A stretch of DNA of 64,000 nt from Rhodocyclus tenuis (GTDB taxonomy: Bacteria; Pseudomonadota; Gammaproteobacteria; Burkholderiales; Rhodocyclaceae), in the NCBI RefSeq assembly GCF_014197755.1, contig NZ_JACIGE010000002.1, positions 124,001-188,000 of the forward strand, given 5' to 3'. A program made the position numbers and the translations under genes. The notes under the pieces were generated by a model. The model did not search any database. It saw only the letters and a program-made list of their open reading frames with translations, and was not told where the DNA came from. Shown one piece after another: positions 35,662 to 45,469 of this stretch (positions are counted from its first letter, which is position 1; every line of letters begins with the position of its first letter).

Positions 35662-36774
35662 ATGCGAATTCTACTGATCAAAACCTCCTCGCTCGGCGAC
35701 GTCATCCACAATCTGCCGGTACTCAGCGATCTGGCGCGCGCCTTTCCCGACGCCGTCATCGACTGGTGCGTCGAGGAAGCCTTCGCCGACATCCCGCGCC
35801 TGCACCCGGCCCTGCACCGCGCAATCCCCGTCGCCGTTCGCCGCTGGCGCAAGGGGCTGACGCGCGGCGCGGTGTGGCGCGAGATTGGCGACTTCCGTCA
35901 GACGCTCGGCGCAGAGAACTACGATTTCGTTCTCGATACACAAGGACTCGTCAAAAGTGCCCTGATCGCCAAGGCGGCGCCGGGCGTGCGCCTCGGCTAC
36001 AACGCCGGCGCCGCGCGCGAGCCGCTGGCGGCGCGTTTCTACGACCAGACCTTCGCCATTCCGCGCAACCTGCATGCGGTGACGCGCAACCGCTGGCTCG
36101 CCGCCGCGGCCTTCGGCCTACCCGCCGATTTCGTCGAGACGACGCCGCTCGACTACGGTATCGTTCCGCCGTCGCTCGAACTGCCGTGGCTCGGCGCGGC
36201 GCCGCGCCATGCCGTCCTGCTCAGCGCCACCTCGCGCGATGACAAGCTGTGGGACGAAGCCAACTGGGTCGCGCTCGGCCGCACGCTCGCAGAACGCGGC
36301 ATCACGCCGGTTTTCCCCGGTGGCAGCGCGCCCGAGCGCGAACGCGCCGCACGGCTCGCCGCCGCCGTTCCCGGCGCGCTCGCGGCACCGCCGCTGACGC
36401 TGACGGACGCCGCGGCACTGCTCGGCCACGCCGCACTCAGCGTCGGCGTCGACACCGGCCTCGTGCACCTGTCGGCCGCGCTCGGTACGCCGACGCTGGC
36501 GGTCTATACGGCAACCGACCCGGCGTTGACCGGCGCACTGGCGCCGGCGGCGCGCGGCTTCGTGCGCAATCTCGGCGGCAAGGGCGCAGCGCCGACGGCA
36601 GAGCAGGTGCTCGCCATCGCCGAGATGGCGCTGCGCAGTGCCGCGCCACCGAGCAAGCAGAAGCCCCGCGAAGCTCCGCGCGATGCAAGCTTGCGTGCCG
36701 TCGGCGATGAGCGCGCGGCCCTCCTTGCCGATACCGTCCCGAGCGCAGACGTCGACGCCACGAGCGCCAACTGA
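35662..36774 (+). CDS. waaC: Lipopolysaccharide heptosyltransferase I
   Basis: The 370-residue GT9 protein begins MRILLIKTSSLGDVIHNLPVL, ends its N-domain in FVLDTQGLVKSAL, and has GVDTGLVHLSAALGTPTLAVYTATDP near residue 272. It adds the first heptose to Kdo2-lipid A. The last ~45 residues (PPSKQKPREAPRD... to the end) are a polar, low-complexity tail beyond the usual length of about 320-335. It overlaps waaA by one base (TGATG). Confidence 0.95.
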   Translation: MRILLIKTSSLGDVIHNLPVLSDLARAFPDAVIDWCVEEAFADIPRLHPALHRAIPVAVRRWRKGLTRGAVWREIGDFRQTLGAENYDFVLDTQGLVKSALIAKAAPGVRLGYNAGAAREPLAARFYDQTFAIPRNLHAVTRNRWLAAAAFGLPADFVETTPLDYGIVPPSLELPWLGAAPRHAVLLSATSRDDKLWDEANWVALGRTLAERGITPVFPGGSAPERERAARLAAAVPGALAAPPLTLTDAAALLGHAALSVGVDTGLVHLSAALGTPTLAVYTATDPALTGALAPAARGFVRNLGGKGAAPTAEQVLAIAEMALRSAAPPSKQKPREAPRDASLRAVGDERAALLADTVPSADVDATSAN

Positions 36775-38132
36775 TGCTGCGCGCACTCTACTCCGCCGCT
36801 TTCACGCTCGCGCAGCCGCTGCTGCACGCGCGCCTCCTCTTCTGGCGCGCACGCCGCCAGCCCGAGTACCGCGAGCACGTCGGCGAACGCTGGGGCCATT
36901 ACCCCGACCACCACGCGCAGGTCGGCGAACGGCCGCTGCTGTGGCTGCACGCCGTCTCGGTCGGCGAAACTCGTGCGGCGGCGCCGCTCATCGACGCGCT
37001 GCTCGCCGCGCATCCGCAGCACGCGCTGCTGCTCACACACATGACGCCGACCGGGCGCGCCACCGGCGCCGAACTCGTCGCCCGCCATCCCGGACGCATC
37101 GTGCAGGCCTACCTGCCCTATGACCTGCCAGGCGCCTGCGCGCGCTTCTTCGCGCATTTCCAGCCCGAGCGCGGGCTGATCATGGAAACGGAGATCTGGC
37201 CGAACCTGTGCGCCGCCGCAGCGGCGCGCGGCGTGCCGCTGGCGCTGGTGAACGCCCGCCTGTCGGCGCGCTCGGCCGCCGGCTACGCGCGCATCCGCGG
37301 CCTGATCGAACCGGCGCTCGCATCGCTGTCGGTGATCGCCGCGCAGACCGAGGCTGACGCCGAACGCCTGCGCGCGCTCGGTGCGCGGCGCGTCGTCGTC
37401 TGCGGCAACATCAAGTTCGACGTGACGCCGGCGCCCGACAAGCTGGCGCTCGGCGCCGCGTGGAAAACCGGCTTCGTCAGTGCCGACGGCGCAACGCGGC
37501 CAGTACTGCTCGCCGCGAGTACGCGCGACGGCGAGGAGGCGCTGCTGCTCGATGCGCTCTCTGGCTGGCTTGCTGGCGTCAACGCCAGCGGGTCAGCGGC
37601 TGATGCCACCGCCAATAGCGCCACGAACGAAGCCGACGCTGCGCCACCGCTGCTCCTGCTGGTGCCGCGTCACCCGCAACGATTCGACGAGGTCGCTGCG
37701 CTCGTCGCCGAACGCGGGCTGTCGCTTGCCCGGCGCAGCAGCTTTGCCGGCGCGGTGGCGCTGCCGCCGGGCACGCAGGTGCTGCTCGGCGACAGCATGG
37801 GCGAAATGGCCGCGTACTACGCGACGGCGGATCTGGCGCTTATCGGCGGCAGCCTGCTGCCCTTCGGCGCGCAGAACCTGATCGAAGCCGCGGCCTGCGG
37901 CTGCCCGACGCTGGTCGGCCCGCACAGCTTCAACTTCGCGCAGGCCACCGCCGACGCCATCGCCGCCGGCGCGGCGCGGCGGGTTGCCGACGCTGCTGAC
38001 GCGGCGAATACCGCCCGCGCGCTGCTCGCCGACGAGAAAGCCTTGGCGCTGATGCGCGAGTGCGCGCTCGCTTTCAGCCGCGCGCATCGCGGCGCGACGG
38101 CACGCACGCTGGCGGCTGTGTTTGCTGATTAG
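36774..38132 (+). CDS. waaA: 3-deoxy-D-manno-octulosonic acid transferase
   Basis: The 452-residue GT30 enzyme has LLWLHAVSVGETRAA, ETEIWPNLCAAA (catalytic glutamate), CGNIKFD, and GGSLLPFGAQNLIEAAACGCPTLVGPHSFNF. It transfers Kdo from CMP-Kdo to lipid A precursor at the inner membrane. An extra Ala/Asn/Ser-rich segment of about 20 residues near 265-285 makes it longer than usual (about 425). It is translationally coupled to waaC. Confidence 0.95.
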   Translation: MLRALYSAAFTLAQPLLHARLLFWRARRQPEYREHVGERWGHYPDHHAQVGERPLLWLHAVSVGETRAAAPLIDALLAAHPQHALLLTHMTPTGRATGAELVARHPGRIVQAYLPYDLPGACARFFAHFQPERGLIMETEIWPNLCAAAAARGVPLALVNARLSARSAAGYARIRGLIEPALASLSVIAAQTEADAERLRALGARRVVVCGNIKFDVTPAPDKLALGAAWKTGFVSADGATRPVLLAASTRDGEEALLLDALSGWLAGVNASGSAADATANSATNEADAAPPLLLLVPRHPQRFDEVAALVAERGLSLARRSSFAGAVALPPGTQVLLGDSMGEMAAYYATADLALIGGSLLPFGAQNLIEAAACGCPTLVGPHSFNFAQATADAIAAGAARRVADAADAANTARALLADEKALALMRECALAFSRAHRGATARTLAAVFAD

Positions 38133-38141
38133 GTGGTGGTC

Positions 38142-38204
38142 AGTGGAGGGTGGGAAGTGGGCAGCCCCACTCTCCACTTCCTACTTACTTCTCCCCACTT
38201 CCCA
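38142..38204. repeat. GGAAGTGGG-type inverted repeats between waaA and tolC
   Basis: TGGGAAGTGGG (38151-38161) pairs with CCCACTTCCCA (38194-38204). A second pair, AGTGGAG (38142-38148) with CTCCACT (38172-38178), overlaps it. The 74-base convergent gap is purine/pyrimidine biased and may form a bidirectional terminator, though no T-tract is present. Confidence 0.5.
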
Positions 38205-38206
38205 GA

Positions 38207-39580
38207 TCAGCGCTCGAACATGCCGTTGATCTGCTGCAGGTCCTCTTCGGCCAGCGTGCCGACGGCGGCTTTCAGACGCAGTTGCGCGAGCAGCGTGTCG
38301 AAGCGCGCGCGCGCCAGATCGCGGCGAGTCGAGTAGACCTGCTGTTCGGCGTTGAGCACGTCGATGTTGATGCGCACGCCGACTTCGTAGCCGAGCTTGT
38401 TCGATTCGAGCGCGCTGTTTGAAGACACCAGCGCCGCTTCGAGGGCGCGCACCTGCGCGATGCCGTTGACCACACCGAGGTAGGACTGGCGTGCCGAAAG
38501 TGCGGCGTTGCGTCGCGCGCCGTCGAGCGCGGCAAACGCCGCCTCGCGGTTGGCAGCGGCCTCACGCGTCTTCGAGTTCACATAGCCGCCCTGAAAGAGC
38601 GGGATGTTGAGTTGCAGACCGACACCGCGCGCCGTCGACTCGAAGCGAGCATCGTTGAATTGCGTCGCGCCGGCGCGGTTTTCGGTGTAGTTGGCAACCG
38701 CATCGAGCGTCGGCAGGTGGCCGGCGCGGTTGCGCTCGACCTCGCGTGCGGCCACCTCGGCCGCCGCCTGTTGCGCCTGCACCGTGAAGCTGTCCTTCTC
38801 GGCGGCGTCGACCCACTTGTCGAGCGCGGCCGGCTGCGGCGGCGCCAGCGTCGCGTCGGCGCGCAGACGATTCAGCTCGCCGGCATCCTTGCCGATGATC
38901 ACGCGCAGCACCTGCCGCTTGACCTCGAGATCGTTGTCGGCGGCGATTTCCTGTGCGGTCGCCAGGTCGTAACGCGATTGCGCCTCATGAGAGTCGGTGA
39001 TCGTCGCCGTGCCTACCTCGAAGTTCTTCTTTGCCTGCTCGAGCTGCTGCGCGATCGCCGACTTGTTGGCGCGCACCGCGGTCAGGTTCTCCTGCGCATA
39101 GAGCACGTCGAAGTAGGCCTGCGCGACGCGTACGATCAGGTCCTGCCTGGCCTGCGCGAAGTTGGCCTCGCTCTGCGCCACCTGATACTGCGCCTGTCCG
39201 TACTGGACGAAATTTTGCCAGCGGAACAGCGGCTGCGTCAGGCTGACGCCGTAGCCGTTGCTGTTGAAATTGCGGTCGATGCTGTTGTAGGTGTTCTGAT
39301 TCCACGTCGTGCTCGCCGAAGCGGCCACCACCGGCAACAAGCCGGCCAGCCCCTGCGGCAGCTTCTCGCGGCCGGCCTCGGCGGTGGCACGTGCCGCCGC
39401 GTACTGCGCGTCGTAAGCAACTGCGTCGCGATAAACCTGCAGCAGATCGGCCGCCAGCAGCGGCGGCGCCGCGCAGAGCGCGCCGAGCAGCAACGAAATC
39501 CTGCCGGCGCGCGCCAGCAACTTGCCGGGGGAGCCGACGGCAGCCAGATCAGACAGCACGGAGGAGTTCATCGGAAGCAT
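38207..39580 (-). CDS. tolC: TolC-family outer membrane channel protein
   Basis: This protein of about 457 residues has a signal peptide with a hydrophobic core ISLLLGALCAAPPLLAAD. The mature part has two outer-membrane efflux repeats, beginning LLQVYRDAVAYDAQYAAARA, and C-terminal GYEVGVRINIDVLNAEQQVYSTRRD. It forms the outer-membrane duct for efflux pumps and type I secretion. The start at 39580 (GAGATGG upstream) was chosen; 39571 is close. The nearby RND pump operon has no channel of its own and may use this one. Confidence 0.93.
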   Translation of the reverse strand: MLPMNSSVLSDLAAVGSPGKLLARAGRISLLLGALCAAPPLLAADLLQVYRDAVAYDAQYAAARATAEAGREKLPQGLAGLLPVVAASASTTWNQNTYNSIDRNFNSNGYGVSLTQPLFRWQNFVQYGQAQYQVAQSEANFAQARQDLIVRVAQAYFDVLYAQENLTAVRANKSAIAQQLEQAKKNFEVGTATITDSHEAQSRYDLATAQEIAADNDLEVKRQVLRVIIGKDAGELNRLRADATLAPPQPAALDKWVDAAEKDSFTVQAQQAAAEVAAREVERNRAGHLPTLDAVANYTENRAGATQFNDARFESTARGVGLQLNIPLFQGGYVNSKTREAAANREAAFAALDGARRNAALSARQSYLGVVNGIAQVRALEAALVSSNSALESNKLGYEVGVRINIDVLNAEQQVYSTRRDLARARFDTLLAQLRLKAAVGTLAEEDLQQINGMFER

Positions 39581-39700
39581 GGGACCATCTCGCTTTCTGG
39601 ATACTTCAGGCGGTTCGCCGGGCCTTGGCAACGACGCACGAATCGCGACAATCAGTGGTGGACGGCAGGGAAGGCATGCGCAAAGCGCCCTGGAACCCGT

Positions 39701-40354
39701 TCAGAAGACAAAAGCGCTGCGCCGCTCGGCATTGGCCAGCGGCGCGACAACGGTTTCAAATAGATTCACCCGGCTCCAGGCATCTTCATCGGTACGGGTG
39801 ACGAGTTGCACGCTCATCGCCGGCGCTTCGCCGACGATCGCCACCAGACGGCCGCCAAGCTTGAGCTGGGAGAGAATGGTGTCGGGCAATTCGGGCAGCG
39901 AACCGGAGATGACAATCACGTCGTAAGGCGCCTGTTCCGGCCAGCCACGGGCGCCGTCGCCGACTTCGACGCTGACGTTGGCGATGCCGGCGCGCGCCAG
40001 ATTCTTCTCGGCCATCCGCGCCAGTTCGGGGTCGACCTCGATGCTCACCACGTACTCGGCTTTCGAGGCGAGCAAGGCCGCCATGTAGCCGCTGCCGCTG
40101 CCGATTTCGAGAACGACGTCGGTCTTGCGTACGCCGATCTCCTGCAGCATGCGCGCTTCGATTTTTGGCGCCAGCATGCTCTGGCCATTGCCGATCGGCA
40201 GCTCCATGTCGGTGAAGGCGAGATCGCGCAGCGCCGGCGGCACGAAGTCCTCGCGCCGCACCACAGAAAGCAGATCAAGCACCGCCGGGTCAAGTACCTC
40301 CCACGGACGGATCTGCTGCTCGATCATCTTGAAACGTGCCTGTTCGAAGTCCAT
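39701..40354 (-). CDS. pcm: Protein-L-isoaspartate O-methyltransferase
   Basis: The 217-residue class I methyltransferase has MLAPKIEARMLQEIGV, then VLEIGSGSGYMAALLA (motif I), and VEVGDGARGWPEQAPYDVIVISGS, which match Pcm. It repairs isoaspartyl residues in aged proteins. It lies 120 bases upstream of tolC on the same strand. Confidence 0.9.
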   Translation of the reverse strand: MDFEQARFKMIEQQIRPWEVLDPAVLDLLSVVRREDFVPPALRDLAFTDMELPIGNGQSMLAPKIEARMLQEIGVRKTDVVLEIGSGSGYMAALLASKAEYVVSIEVDPELARMAEKNLARAGIANVSVEVGDGARGWPEQAPYDVIVISGSLPELPDTILSQLKLGGRLVAIVGEAPAMSVQLVTRTDEDAWSRVNLFETVVAPLANAERRSAFVF

Positions 40355-40525
40355 GCCGCTCCCATCCTTGCCCGAGTGTTAGCCCCGATTTCGCCGTGCC
40401 TGCCGTCCGCTGCCGTCGCGCCGCCCGTCGCCGCCGACGGGCAAAAACCACCGCGCAACCGTCGCCTGCTGCGGCAAAAACCCGCGACCCGAATATATTA
40501 GCATTGCCTAATGCTCAGCCAGAAG

Positions 40526-40531
40526 ATTATA
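40526..40531 (-). promoter_or_regulatory. Candidate -10 element for pcm
   Basis: On the minus strand TATAAT overlaps the stop codon of the RND permease gene, 171 bases before the pcm ATG. The 172-base gap between them also holds AGCATT-GCCT-AATGCT, a 16-base inverted repeat at 40500-40515. Confidence 0.4.
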
Positions 40532-43500
40532 CCCGAGTGACCACAGCGTCCGCCGGCAGCGGCTTGACGCGATACCAGGCGGCGTAGAGCGCCGGCAGGA
40601 AGAGCAGCGTCAGCAGCGTGGCAACGATCAGGCCGCCCATGATCGCCACCGCCATCGGCCCCCAGAAGACGCTGCGCGTCAGCGGAATCATCGCCAGGAT
40701 CGCCGCCGAAGCGGTGAGCATGATCGGCCGGAAGCGGCGCACGGTCGAGTCGACGATCGCCTCCCAGCTCGGTTTGCCGGCCTTCTCGTCCTGGTCGATC
40801 TGGTCGACGAGAATTACCGAGTTGCGCATGATCATGCCGAACAGCGCGATGACGCCAAGGTTGGCGACAAAGCCGAAAGGCACGTGGAATACCAGCAGCG
40901 CGATGGCAACGCCGATCAGACCGAGCGGCGCGGTCAGCAGCACGAGCAGCGTGCGCCCGAAACTCTGCAGCTGAACCATCAGCAGCGTGATGACGGCAAC
41001 CAGCATCAGCGGCATCACCGCCTTGATCGATTCCTCGCCCTTCGCCGACTCTTCGGTCGCGCCACCCATTTCAATACGAAAGCCGGGTGGCAACTGGGCG
41101 CGCACGGCGTCGAGTTGCGGATCGATCTGGCCGCTGACCACCGGCGCCTGCGTGTTGTCGCGGATGTCGGCGCGCACCGTCACCGTCGGCAGGCGGTTGC
41201 GTCGCCAGATCAGGCCATCCTCCAGCTCGTAGCTGATCTTCACCGCCTGTGAAAGCGGCACATACTTGCCGCTGGCAGTGCGGATATTGATGTCAGCGAG
41301 CGTCGACAGCCGTGCGCGCTCGTCGGCCGGTGCGCGGGCAATGACGTCGATCAGCTGGTCGCCCTCGCGCAGTTGCGTCACGGTGACGCCGTTGAGCAGC
41401 GCGCCGACGAAGGACGACAGCTCCTGCGTGCTGATACCGAGCGCGCGGGCCCGTTCCTGGTCGATCTCGAGATGGACGCTCTTGCCCATCTCGTTCCAGT
41501 CGAAATTGACGTCGTTCAGGTGCGGGTTGGCGCGCATCACCGCCGCCACCTGCTCGGCGGCACGGCGCAGCTCGCCGCGGTCTTCGCCGGAAACGCGAAA
41601 CTGCACCGGAAAGCCGACCGGCGGCCCGTTCTCCAGACGCAGCACGCGCGCGCGCAGGCCACTCCATTCACCATCGTCGGCGGCGAACAGCTTCTCCAGC
41701 CGCTGCTTGAGATCTTCGCGCGCGTCGATGCCCTTGGTGGTGACGACAAACTGCGCGAAGTTGTCGTTGAACAGCTGCTGGTCGAGCGGCAGGTAGAAAC
41801 GCGGGCTGCCGTTGCCGATGTAGTCGGCGAAGAACTTCACCGACTTGTTCAGCTCCGGGTCTTCGAGCAGCAGGCGTTCGAGCTTTTTCGTCGCCGTTTC
41901 GGTCGCTTTCAGCGACGAACCCTGCGGCAGCCAGAGGTCGACCAGCAGCTCCGGCCGGCTCGACGCCGGGAAAAACTGCTTCTGCACGCCGCCGCCGAAG
42001 ACGACCAGCGCCAGCGCGAAAGCCAGCACGGTGCCGCCGATCACCCACCAGCGACGACGCACGCAGGTATCGACGGTGGCGCGCACGCGCCGGTAGAACG
42101 GCGTGTCGTAAACGTCGCCGCCATGCGCCTGCGCCTTGGCGTAAAGCTTGTCCTGGCTGAGGATCTTGTAACCGATGAAGGGCGTGAACAACACGGCGAC
42201 GACCCACGAAACGAGCAGCGCGATGGTGACGACGGCAAAGATCGAAAAGGTGTATTCGCCGGCGCCCGAACGCGCAAAACCGACCGGCGTGAACGCCGCT
42301 GCGGTGATCAGCGTGCCGGTAAGCATCGGAAACGCGGTCGAGGTGTAGGCGAAGGTGGCGGCGCGGAAGCGGTCCCAGCCCTGCTCCATCTTCACCACCA
42401 TCATCTCGACAGCGATGATCGCGTCGTCGACCAGCAGGCCGAGCGCAATGATCAGCGCACCGAGCGAAATGCGTTGCAGGTCGATGCCGAAGACCACCAT
42501 GAGCAGGAAGGTCACCGCCAGCACCAGCGGAATCGACAGCGCGACGACGGCGCCGGTGCGCAGGCCGAGGCTGATGAAAGACACCGCCAGCACGATCGCC
42601 AGCGCCTCGGCGAGCGAGGACATGAACAGCGAGATCGATTCCTCGACCACCTGCGGCTGATCGGCGACGACGTGGATGTCGATCCCCTTCGGCAGATCGG
42701 CCTGCAGACGCGAAATCTCCTGACGCAGTTTCGCTCCGATGGCAAGGACGTCGGCGCCCTTGTTCAGTGCGACGGCAACACCAATCGCGTCTTCGCCCTG
42801 AAAGCGCATGCGCGGCGCCGGCGGATCGACGAAGCCGCGCTGCACGCTGGCGATGTCACCCAGACGCAGAACTCGCCCACCCGCCTGCACGGCCAGCGCG
42901 CGCACCGCCTCGACCGAATCGAGCTCGCCGCTGACGCGAATGCGCACGCGATCGCTGGCGGTTTCGACGAAGCCCGACTGCGTCACCGCGTTCTGCTTCT
43001 GCAGGGCGTCGAACACCGCCTGCGGGTCGATGCCGAGCGCCGCCAGCCGGGCATGCGCCATCTCGACGTAGATTTTTTCGTCCTGCACGCCGACGAGTTC
43101 GACCTTCTTCACCTCGGGCACCCGGCGCAGCTCGCGCGCGATGCGGTCGCTCTCGCGGCGCAGCGCACCGAGATCGAAACCGTCGCCGGTCAAGGCATAG
43201 ATGCTGACGAAGGTGTCGCCGAACTCGTCGTTGATGAACGGCCCCTGGACGCCGGCGGGCAGGGTGTTCCTGATGTCGCCGATCTTCTTGCGGATCTGGT
43301 ACCAGGCCTCGGGCACCTCTTTCTTCGGCGTGTAGTCCTTGAGGATGATGAAGATCAGCGACTCGCCGGCCTTCGACGCCGAGCGCTGCACATCAACCCA
43401 GGGCGTTTCCTGCAGCTTCTTTTCGAGACGCTCGGTCACCTGCTGCTCGACTTCGCTCGCCGTCGCGCCCGGCCACAGCGTGCGCACGACCATCACCTTG

Positions 43501-43634
43501 AAGGTGAAGTCAGGGTCTTCGGCGCGGCCAAGCTTGAAGTAGGCAAGAACGCCGCCGACCAGCAGCACGACGATCAGGTAGCCGATCATCGCGCGGTGCC
43601 GCAGCGACCACTCGGAAAGATTGATCCCGCTCAT
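40527..43634 (-). CDS. RND efflux transporter permease (AcrB/HAE1 type)
   Basis: The 1035-residue inner-membrane protein has the RND topology: a first helix at about 13-31, a large periplasmic loop, a helix cluster from about 335, a second loop, and C-terminal helices. The proton-relay aspartates are in GALIIALGLLVDDAIIAVEMM, and the second half ends with GLIVATLLTLLFLPALYAAWYR. It exports hydrophobic or toxic compounds by proton antiport. It overlaps the adaptor gene (ATGA) in a TetR-adaptor-permease operon. Substrates cannot be inferred. Confidence 0.95.
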   Translation of the reverse strand: MSGINLSEWSLRHRAMIGYLIVVLLVGGVLAYFKLGRAEDPDFTFKVMVVRTLWPGATASEVEQQVTERLEKKLQETPWVDVQRSASKAGESLIFIILKDYTPKKEVPEAWYQIRKKIGDIRNTLPAGVQGPFINDEFGDTFVSIYALTGDGFDLGALRRESDRIARELRRVPEVKKVELVGVQDEKIYVEMAHARLAALGIDPQAVFDALQKQNAVTQSGFVETASDRVRIRVSGELDSVEAVRALAVQAGGRVLRLGDIASVQRGFVDPPAPRMRFQGEDAIGVAVALNKGADVLAIGAKLRQEISRLQADLPKGIDIHVVADQPQVVEESISLFMSSLAEALAIVLAVSFISLGLRTGAVVALSIPLVLAVTFLLMVVFGIDLQRISLGALIIALGLLVDDAIIAVEMMVVKMEQGWDRFRAATFAYTSTAFPMLTGTLITAAAFTPVGFARSGAGEYTFSIFAVVTIALLVSWVVAVLFTPFIGYKILSQDKLYAKAQAHGGDVYDTPFYRRVRATVDTCVRRRWWVIGGTVLAFALALVVFGGGVQKQFFPASSRPELLVDLWLPQGSSLKATETATKKLERLLLEDPELNKSVKFFADYIGNGSPRFYLPLDQQLFNDNFAQFVVTTKGIDAREDLKQRLEKLFAADDGEWSGLRARVLRLENGPPVGFPVQFRVSGEDRGELRRAAEQVAAVMRANPHLNDVNFDWNEMGKSVHLEIDQERARALGISTQELSSFVGALLNGVTVTQLREGDQLIDVIARAPADERARLSTLADINIRTASGKYVPLSQAVKISYELEDGLIWRRNRLPTVTVRADIRDNTQAPVVSGQIDPQLDAVRAQLPPGFRIEMGGATEESAKGEESIKAVMPLMLVAVITLLMVQLQSFGRTLLVLLTAPLGLIGVAIALLVFHVPFGFVANLGVIALFGMIMRNSVILVDQIDQDEKAGKPSWEAIVDSTVRRFRPIMLTASAAILAMIPLTRSVFWGPMAVAIMGGLIVATLLTLLFLPALYAAWYRVKPLPADAVVTRV

Positions 43635-44743
43635 TGCGCGGCGTTGCCCGCAGCCGGGCTCACTGTCGCCGCGGCGACCTTGACCTTTTCACCGGCGGTG
43701 AGCTTGTGTACACCGGCAACGACGATGCGCTCGCCGGCGGCGAGTCCGCTGGCGATGGTGGCGTCCTTCTCTCCCCATCCGGCCACCTCGACCGGCCGCA
43801 GGACGACCGTCGAGTCGGCAGCGAGCACCCACACCGCCGGCTTGCCGTCCTGCTGGAAGATGGCCGTCAACGGCACGCGCAACAGGCTTCCGGCCGCCGC
43901 AGGGAAACGCACGCTCGCCGTCATGCCGAGCAGCGGTCGCGCGCGCTTGCCGTCTTGCGCCGGCAGGTCGGCATCGGCGATGGCCACACGGGCGGCGAAG
44001 GTGCGCGTCGCCGGATCGGCGACGCTGGCCAGTTCGCGCAGCACGCCGCGATAGCGGGCGCTCGCATCGGCCCACAGGCTCACTTCGGCGGGCTGACCGA
44101 TGCGCAGCGAGCCGACGCGCGATTCGGGAACGGCGATCGCCACTTCCATGCTGCCCGGACGCGCGACGCGGAAAACCGTCTGCCCGGCAGCGACCACCTG
44201 CCCGACCTCGCCGGCGACGGCGGCGACGACGCCCGGCGCGTCGGCGAGCAGCGTCGTGTAGGCATTCTGGTTGCGCGCCAGCTCGGCCTGCGCCTGCGCC
44301 GACTTGAGCGCCGTTTCCTTGGCGTCGAGCGCCGCCTGACTGACGAAGTTCTGCGTCCGCAGATCGCGATAGCGACGCGCGTCGGCCTCGGCCAGCGCCA
44401 GTTGCGCCGCCGCGGCCGTCGCCGAAGAAGCGGTATCGGCCGGATCAAGCCGGGCCAGCACTTCGCCGGACTTGACCGTGGCACCGGCGTCGACGCGCCG
44501 CTCGATGATCTTGCCGGCGACACGGAAAGCCAGTTGCGTCTCGAAGCGCGAGCGCAATTCGCCGGAATAGGTGTTCGCCGCATCCTCAGCGCCACTCTCG
44601 CCGACGAGCATGCTGAGCACGGGCCGCGGCGGCGCCGGCGGCATTTCCGGCTTGCTGCAGCCGGCGGCGCCGAGGGCAAGCACCAGCAGCGCCGGAAGAA
44701 GCACCGAAACCTGCCGCGGCGGCACGGGATGGCAAGAGCTCAT
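43631..44743 (-). CDS. RND efflux periplasmic adaptor lipoprotein
   Basis: The 370-residue membrane-fusion protein has a lipoprotein signal with lipobox LGAAGC. It then has the barrel-sandwich/lipoyl part (LAFRVAGKIIERRVDAGATVKSGEVL), a helical hairpin rich in Ala/Gln, and a beta-barrel ending PGSMEVAIAVPESRVGSL. It links the inner-membrane pump to an outer-membrane channel. It overlaps both the regulator and the permease genes by four bases. Confidence 0.95.
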   Translation of the reverse strand: MSSCHPVPPRQVSVLLPALLVLALGAAGCSKPEMPPAPPRPVLSMLVGESGAEDAANTYSGELRSRFETQLAFRVAGKIIERRVDAGATVKSGEVLARLDPADTASSATAAAAQLALAEADARRYRDLRTQNFVSQAALDAKETALKSAQAQAELARNQNAYTTLLADAPGVVAAVAGEVGQVVAAGQTVFRVARPGSMEVAIAVPESRVGSLRIGQPAEVSLWADASARYRGVLRELASVADPATRTFAARVAIADADLPAQDGKRARPLLGMTASVRFPAAAGSLLRVPLTAIFQQDGKPAVWVLAADSTVVLRPVEVAGWGEKDATIASGLAAGERIVVAGVHKLTAGEKVKVAAATVSPAAGNAAQ

Positions 44744-45459
44744 GCCGGATTTCCTTCGGTCGCAAAGCCGCGGATGATCATGTCGCAGTGCATCGTCAGA
44801 TAAGCCTCCGCATCGATTTCGCGCTCGTGGGCACAGACCGAGTAGCGCCAGACATGCAACATCATCACCGGCGCAATGATCAGGTCGATGGCGGTTTCGA
44901 GATCAACCCGCCGGAACTCGCCCGATTCGATGCCACGCGCCAGCACCGCGCCGAGCAGCGCGCGTCCGCGCATCATCACGTGATCGTGGTAGTACTTGGC
45001 CAGTTCAGGGAAATTGCCCGATTCGGCGATCATCAGCTTGGGCACGCCGGCCAGCCGCGTCGCGCCGGAATGCCGCCACCAGAAGAAGGTCAGCTCGCGC
45101 AGCACCTCGGCCGCCGAGCCGCGATGATTGGCCATGAACTGTTCGGCGGCGATCAGTTCGGGGACGATCGCCTCCTGGACCACCGCCTTGAACAGAGCTT
45201 CCTTGCTGTTGAAGTAGAGATACAGCGTGCCCTTGGAAACGCCGGCGCTGGCGGCGACATCGTCAAGCCGCGTCGCGGCGAAACCGCGCTCGACGAAGAG
45301 CTCGAGCGCCGCTGCGGCCAGCTCCGATGGCCGCGCTTCCTTGCGCCGGCTGCGCTGTTTGCGCCGGTCGCCGCCGACACGCAGGTTCACCGAGCTGGCG
45401 TCGGCCGCAGCGGCATTTGCACCCGACGGGAAAGAATTGACGAAAGACGAAGGATTCAT
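44740..45459 (-). CDS. TetR/AcrR-family regulator of the RND operon
   Basis: The 239-residue protein has an N-terminal basic stretch and then the TetR HTH (ARPSELAAAALELFVERGFAATRLDDVAASAGVSKGTLYLYFNSKEALFKAVV). A ligand-binding helical domain follows. It is the first gene of the operon and overlaps the adaptor gene. A perfect 20-base palindrome lies 11 bases before its start, so it probably represses its own operon. Confidence 0.94.
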   Translation of the reverse strand: MNPSSFVNSFPSGANAAAADASSVNLRVGGDRRKQRSRRKEARPSELAAAALELFVERGFAATRLDDVAASAGVSKGTLYLYFNSKEALFKAVVQEAIVPELIAAEQFMANHRGSAAEVLRELTFFWWRHSGATRLAGVPKLMIAESGNFPELAKYYHDHVMMRGRALLGAVLARGIESGEFRRVDLETAIDLIIAPVMMLHVWRYSVCAHEREIDAEAYLTMHCDMIIRGFATEGNPA

Positions 45460-45469
45460 GAGAATTTGC

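Noticed and set aside
41373-44054. 893-codon plus-strand frame opposite the RND permease and adaptor
   Set aside because: It shows only His/Arg/Gln-rich low-complexity sequence, and the opposite strand has conserved RND motifs.
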